Below are positions 60,619 through 64,000 of a stretch of 64,000 nt of DNA, piece after piece. A model generated the notes under the pieces. That model saw nothing but the letters and a program-made list of their open reading frames with translations. It was not told the DNA's origin and ran no database searches. The translations under genes and the position numbers were made by a program. Source of the stretch: CAVWCW01 sp963753615 (GTDB taxonomy: Bacteria; Pseudomonadota; Gammaproteobacteria; Chromatiales; Chromatiaceae); the NCBI GenBank assembly GCA_963753615.1, contig CAVWCW010000022.1, forward strand, positions 1-64,000, in the 5' to 3' direction. Position 1 is the first letter of the stretch; each line of letters begins with the position of its first letter.

Positions 60619-61296
60619 TCAGGTGCGCCAGTCGATGGGCGGCTGCCCGCGGCTGGTCAGGTAGTCGTTGATACGGGAAAACGGCCGGCTGCCGAAAAAA
60701 CCGCGGTAGGCGGACAGAGGCGAGGGATGGGCGCTCTCGATCACCAGATGGCGGCCGCGGTCGATGGCCTTGCCCTTTTTCTGCGCATAGGCGCCCCAGA
60801 GCAGGAACACCAGGCCGTCCCGGGACTGGTCCAGGTGGCGGATCACCGCGTCGGTAAATCGCTCCCAGCCGCGCTTGGCGTGGCTGCCCGGTTGCCGGGC
60901 GGCCACCGTCAGCACCGAGTTCAGCAGCAGCACCCCCTGCTCGCACCAGGGCCCAAGGTGGCCGGACAGGTTGCTCACCCCCAGGTCGTCGGCAAGCTCG
61001 CTGTAGATGTTCTTCAGCGATTTGGGCAACGGCGCGACCCCCGGCTGCACCGAGAAGGCCAGGCCGTGGGCGTGGCCCGGGGTCGGATAGGGGTCCTGGC
61101 CCAGGATCACCACCCGCACCTGCTCCGGAGCGGTGGCCTGGAAGGCGGCGAAGCGCTGCGCCCGGGGCGGGAACACCGTCTCGCCGTCGGCCTCGGCCTG
61201 CTCCAGAAAGGCGTCCAGCTCCCGGATATAGGGCTGGCGCAGTTCCTCGCCGAGGGCGCTGGCCCAGGGGCCGGGCATGAGTTCGATCATGGGCAC
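60619..61296 (-). CDS. ung: Uracil-DNA glycosylase
   Basis: 225 residues from GTG 61296, or from ATG two codons later. Family 1 UDG: catalytic Asp motif GQDPYPTPGHAHGLAFSV near 65-82, LLLNSVLTV near 124, and the HPSPLSAYRGFFGSRPFS loop near 191-208. Removes uracil from DNA. Followed by thyA and the dCMP deaminase gene. Confidence 0.96.
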   Translation of the reverse strand: MPMIELMPGPWASALGEELRQPYIRELDAFLEQAEADGETVFPPRAQRFAAFQATAPEQVRVVILGQDPYPTPGHAHGLAFSVQPGVAPLPKSLKNIYSELADDLGVSNLSGHLGPWCEQGVLLLNSVLTVAARQPGSHAKRGWERFTDAVIRHLDQSRDGLVFLLWGAYAQKKGKAIDRGRHLVIESAHPSPLSAYRGFFGSRPFSRINDYLTSRGQPPIDWRT

Positions 61297-61338
61297 GGAA
61301 GTTTGCGGGCAAAAGCGCCATTAAACCGCAAAAGAAAA

Positions 61339-61360
61339 AGCCGGGCAAAGCCCGGCTTTC
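61339..61360 (-). terminator. Terminator hairpin without an obvious upstream gene
   Basis: AGCCGGGC-AAA-GCCCGGCT stem; on the minus strand it is followed by TTTTCTTTT. It would end transcripts coming from positions above 61360, but no minus-strand gene is present there now. Confidence 0.65.
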
Positions 61361-62053
61361 GCTATCGACGCCAACGAGAATAACGGTGACACCTTGAGAA
61401 TAACGGTGGAATAACGGTGACACCTTACCATTTACACTAATTTCTGTCTGTGCTCGCCGCAAGCTATGGCTCGACTTCCAAGAATCATCGCGACAATAGG
61501 GGATGGTTCACGTTTATGTGCTTCTCTTGGTACAGTTTGACAGCGTGTAACAGTGGTTTGTCCGCGAATATTCCCGCAGTGATGCTGAAGGGATGGAGGC
61601 CGTCGCGGCGGGCCTCGGTGTCACCCAGCAGTTGGCTTGTGCGGGTGGTGCCGGAGAAGCTGTAGATGGCGTAGCGGTCGCCCAGTGCCTGCAGGGATTA
61701 CGCCCGAGGACATGGAAAACGCGGGCAAGAATCCGGAAGCCGCCTAGCCGTGATAAACGCGCCGACGTGGAAGGCCTACCAGCTGGCTGCGGTCCAAGCG
61801 GGCTAGAACATAGACTGGGGACCCTGAGCGTGGGAACTGCTCATGTAGACGGCGGGCAATCCAGGATATCGATATTGTCAGACGCAGGCTACGCGCTTCC
61901 ATTGACCCTCGTCAATAATCTGTTAGTACGCCTATGGTTTTTGGCTTATCCTCAGCTATGCATTTAGTGCTTTCACTACGTGTAACCAGCCTGTTACGAA
62001 TTTTGAACAAGTGACAGGTTTCTTCATAGGGATTAACCCGGGAATTACATACG
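61361..62053. other. Decayed accessory region
   Basis: Contains repeated AATAACGGTGACACC strings at about 61380-61440 and an ATG at 61466 whose first eight residues (MARLPRII) resemble the start of REP-associated IS200-type transposases, after which the frame diverges and stops. No intact gene is supported. Probably the remains of a transposase or of its flanks. Confidence 0.45.
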
Positions 62054-62662
62054 ATGAAGAAGACGACCACAATTGTAGCGTTCGCGATCATAGCGCTTAC
62101 ATTAACCAACCTCTCATGGGCTGCCAAACCTGCGACGTGTGAAACTATCCAGAGCGGCAAAATCTATGCGTCAGACGGCAGCGTAATAGAAGTCGGATAT
62201 GATGTGTGGGGATACAACTACCAGGCGCGTAAGTTTGGTGGCTACTACTGCGATGCGTATCGCGATGCCGATTGGTGCCAGCCTTTTAAAGACGATAAAT
62301 TGGCGATGAAGTGGAATGATGCCTGGCTTGACAATAAGGATTGTGACAATGACAGTCTACTCGACCGGCACTATGGCTTTGATTCCTATATCGGATCTGG
62401 CGCATGGTTGACCAATCACATATCGGGTATATATGAGGAGAACGGTGAAGACTGCTCATGGCTTTATTTCGTAAAGATTGTCGCAGTGCCTAATGATGCT
62501 AGCTTGATGGACGGTCATTGGTATACGGCGGATGGCGGTTTAATCGGCGATGAGATCTGGGACCAGTTCGCGGTTATCCAGGAAGTATCCAACGACAGCT
62601 GCCTAGGCGAGCATGGTGTTCAGGTTCGAAGTCCTGTAGGTCCGGGACTCGGTAAATTCTAA
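62054..62662 (+). CDS. Cys/Trp-rich secreted protein
   Basis: 202 residues with a signal peptide (TIVAFAIIALTLTNLSWAA). The mature protein is acidic and rich in Trp, Tyr, Gly and Asp, with Cys at CETI, YYCDAY, WCQPF, DCDND, DCSWL and DSCLG that could form disulfides. The DCDNDSLLDRHYG stretch recalls a calcium-binding D-rich loop. I recall related stand-alone secreted proteins in bacteria and archaea but no named family. GC is well below that of the core genes, which suggests transfer. Flanked downstream by a strong terminator. Confidence 0.65.
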   Translation: MKKTTTIVAFAIIALTLTNLSWAAKPATCETIQSGKIYASDGSVIEVGYDVWGYNYQARKFGGYYCDAYRDADWCQPFKDDKLAMKWNDAWLDNKDCDNDSLLDRHYGFDSYIGSGAWLTNHISGIYEENGEDCSWLYFVKIVAVPNDASLMDGHWYTADGGLIGDEIWDQFAVIQEVSNDSCLGEHGVQVRSPVGPGLGKF

Positions 62663-62695
62663 TGCGCAAGCATTACGGCTAGTATCATCATAATG

Positions 62696-62726
62696 CCCCG
62701 CCTCGCTTCATTCTGGCGGGGTTTTT
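62696..62726 (+). terminator. Rho-independent terminator
   Basis: CCCCGCC / GGCGGGG stem (62696-62702 and 62715-62721) followed by TTTTT. Located 33 bases after the Cys/Trp-rich secreted protein gene. Confidence 0.85.
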
Positions 62727-62967
62727 CTATCTTTTGAGGATTGTCTGCGTTCTGTCCGATTTTGGGTTAAGGGGGTTCGCGTAATAGGGGACGTACCACG
62801 TTATTGGGCCTGCCCAATCCACCCAGGATTGGAACATCCCGTCGCCGGCGTGTCCACGAACGTGCTGGAGGCGGGCTTGCGACGCGTTGCCGGATAGGCG
62901 CCAGCACGCGGAATTACGGTGACAGGAATTACGGTGACAGTTTACCAAATACACCAAATATGCCACT
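62727..62967. other. Non-coding accessory spacer
   Basis: Contains two nearby GGAATTACGGTGACAG strings at about 62910-62941 and an AGGGGACGTACCACG string near 62788, the same style as the decayed region at 61380. No gene supported. Confidence 0.4.
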
Positions 62968-63045
62968 TAATGGAACTAAGGGACCAGGCCCGAATTGTTT
63001 TTACGAAAACCGAATTTGGATAAATATTCGAGCCAGGCCCCAGGA
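62968..63045 (+). repeat. Short dispersed repeat near window end, copy 1
   Basis: Core CGAATTGTTTTTACGAAAAC then ATATTCG, flanked by an inverted GGGACCAGGCC / GCCAGGCCCC. Matches 63388-63465 with few changes. Not coding. Confidence 0.75.
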
Positions 63046-63067
63046 AGTGAGGTCAGGGTAAACATTT

Positions 63068-63338
63068 TGGTATAAAAAAGTGCACTCTGACACCAGATAC
63101 TGGGAACTGAGCCTGTCCGGGAACCGGTCCAGCAGCGTGGAATTCTACTACGAGATTCGGCAGGGCCAAAAACGACTTTATCAGAGTGAGCGGCGCAGCC
63201 TGGAGATCCCGCCCGGCGAGCGGATCACCAAGTCTCTGCAGGTACTCACAGCGCCCGTTTCTGGCGACTACAGCCTCGTCAGTGAGCTGCGCAGCGGTGA
63301 CTAAGAGCATGTCACGACGCTGGAATTCAGCGTGCGTT
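63068..63338 (+). pseudogene. C-terminal gene fragment with an in-frame stop
   Basis: A protein-like stretch, RYWELSLSGNRSSSVEFYYE, continues to LVSELRSGD, meets TAA at 63302, and reads on in the same frame as EHVTTLEFSVR before a TGA at 63338. There is no start codon with a ribosome site, and the beginning abuts repeat DNA. It looks like the end of a beta-rich secreted or membrane protein. Family not recognised. Confidence 0.5.
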
Positions 63339-63387
63339 GAGTTCTCCTGCCAGGCCCGAGATCGCTTCTTTGCAGTGGCTTACACGC

Positions 63388-63465
63388 AGGGGCTAAGTGG
63401 GCTCGAATTGTTTTCGCGAAAACCGAATCTGAAAAAATATTCGCGCCTGGCCCCTGTCTCTTTCT
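63388..63465 (+). repeat. Short dispersed repeat near window end, copy 2
   Basis: Second copy of 62968-63045 (GGGCTCGAATTGTTTTCGCG through GCCTGGCCCC). The two copies bracket the gene fragment at 63068-63338. Confidence 0.75.
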
Positions 63466-63648
63466 TTCGCCTTCGCTTTCGCCATGTCCTGAGGGGCAAC
63501 CGGGAAATATATCGAACCTGTCCCCTCAATCGGTTCTATCGTTGTCCGCGAATTTTCCTGTTAAACCGTGGCCTACTGCCGAATATTTTCCAAAGCCTCC
63601 CCCCTGCATGCAGAGCGCAGGCCTGGATGGTGAAACACCGTTAATGCC

Positions 63649-64000
63649 TCAGATCCGGCGACGTTCGGACGCCGCGAGAAACTGCGCTGCCGCTGAAGGG
63701 ACCTCTTCTTTCGCCCCCAGCCAGTCTCTACCGATCCCTTCCAGAATTGCGCGCTCTGAGTGTAACGTTGAGGTACTTGGTGCACCTTGAATCGAACAGA
63801 GCGACCATCCGTCCTCGACTCTGAAGAAATCTTCTCGATTCGCTTTCAGTTCGTTGAAGAGATAATTCATCAACGCTTCGCTCGGAAACGGTTCCAGGGA
63901 GTTTGCAGCGTGCGTGCCTGCGCCCAGGCCATTGCAGACCCAGACATCACAAAGCATATGTTGCATCGGGTCCCCTTGGCATTCCCACAAGGCCGCATGC
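63649..64000 (-). CDS. Partial ORF at the window edge, unknown
   Basis: The minus-strand frame is open from the window end to a stop at 63649, at least 113 codons. Sequence includes EALMNYLFNELKANREDFF and a C-terminal FLAASERRRI. A likely internal start is the Met before QHMLCD at about 63969. No family recognised; the 5' end may lie outside. Confidence 0.4.
   Translation of the reverse strand, partial: HAALWECQGDPMQHMLCDVWVCNGLGAGTHAANSLEPFPSEALMNYLFNELKANREDFFRVEDGWSLCSIQGAPSTSTLHSERAILEGIGRDWLGAKEEVPSAAAQFLAASERRRI

Noticed and set aside
61466..61540. Transposase gene starting MARLPRII
   Set aside because: Only the first eight residues resemble the family and the frame stops soon after; treated as a possible relic.

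Overview
This window is a chromosomal segment of a high-GC gammaproteobacterium. The evidence is a set of typical gammaproteobacterial neighbourhoods: hda next to a DUF2069 gene, DUF2066 divergent from purM-purN, fabA, gammaproteobacterial-type gshA, OxyR beside a rubrerythrin / Fe-S protein / DUF3501 operon, and FmdB-aspS. The order cannot be fixed from the sequence alone; a Chromatiales/Ectothiorhodospiraceae-like organism is a guess. No rRNA, tRNA or CRISPR array was recognised.

Layout. 1-1508: two zinc-ribbon proteins with lower GC than their surroundings, the first cut by the window edge. 2082-4162: pqiAB (minus strand). 4378-11595: a tight nine-gene operon built around two cyclopropane-synthase-type methyltransferases, an amine-oxidase-like FAD protein, DUF1365, DUF2878, DUF1295, a secreted protein, a lipocalin and a terminal CbiX-type chelatase; this is a membrane-lipid modification operon and the most system-like locus here. 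11947-14709: a GAF/PAS/GAF/GGDEF/EAL protein. 14818-18874: nudB, a lone periplasmic binding protein, aspS and fmdB. 19071-31435: SDR, gshA, a CGWC thioredoxin-fold protein, a PbpG-like peptidase, Prc, a Nudix/DUF4743 protein, a BepA-like protease, YjbQ and glucokinase. 31637-36548: htpX, rfaH, cpsB, a heavily frameshifted proS, and fabA. 36951-42927: a His-rich secreted protein, DUF3501 / Fe-S protein / rubrerythrin, oxyR, cpdA and sfsA. 43188-49810: a minus-strand operon of two thioredoxin-fold proteins, TolC, a periplasmic adaptor and acylphosphatase (no pump permease), then arsC-wrbA-DUF2069-hda. 49848-54599: a rearranged stretch with gene fragments, a small secreted protein with a possible Fur site, and a di-haem peroxidase. 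54827-61296: a CDP-alcohol transferase, DUF2066, purM, purN, a methyltransferase, a dCMP deaminase, thyA and ung. 61297-64000: an AT-richer accessory tail with decayed repeats, a Cys/Trp-rich secreted protein, a gene fragment and an edge ORF.

Repeats connect the window. There is a 250-bp non-coding direct repeat (21049 and 36604), a three-copy element of about 135 bp rich in inverted repeats (1748, 35880, 41155), a 7-bp tandem repeat in two convergent gene spacers (31584, 42179), a REP-type hairpin downstream of thyA (59633), and a pair of repeats of about 70 bp near the right end.

Several conserved genes (pqiA, the DUF1365 gene, cfa, proS, tolC) carry single-base insertions or deletions while staying otherwise full length. 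proS, which is normally essential, has at least ten. This pattern looks more like consensus errors in the assembly than gene death, so these genes are described as full-length frameshifted loci.
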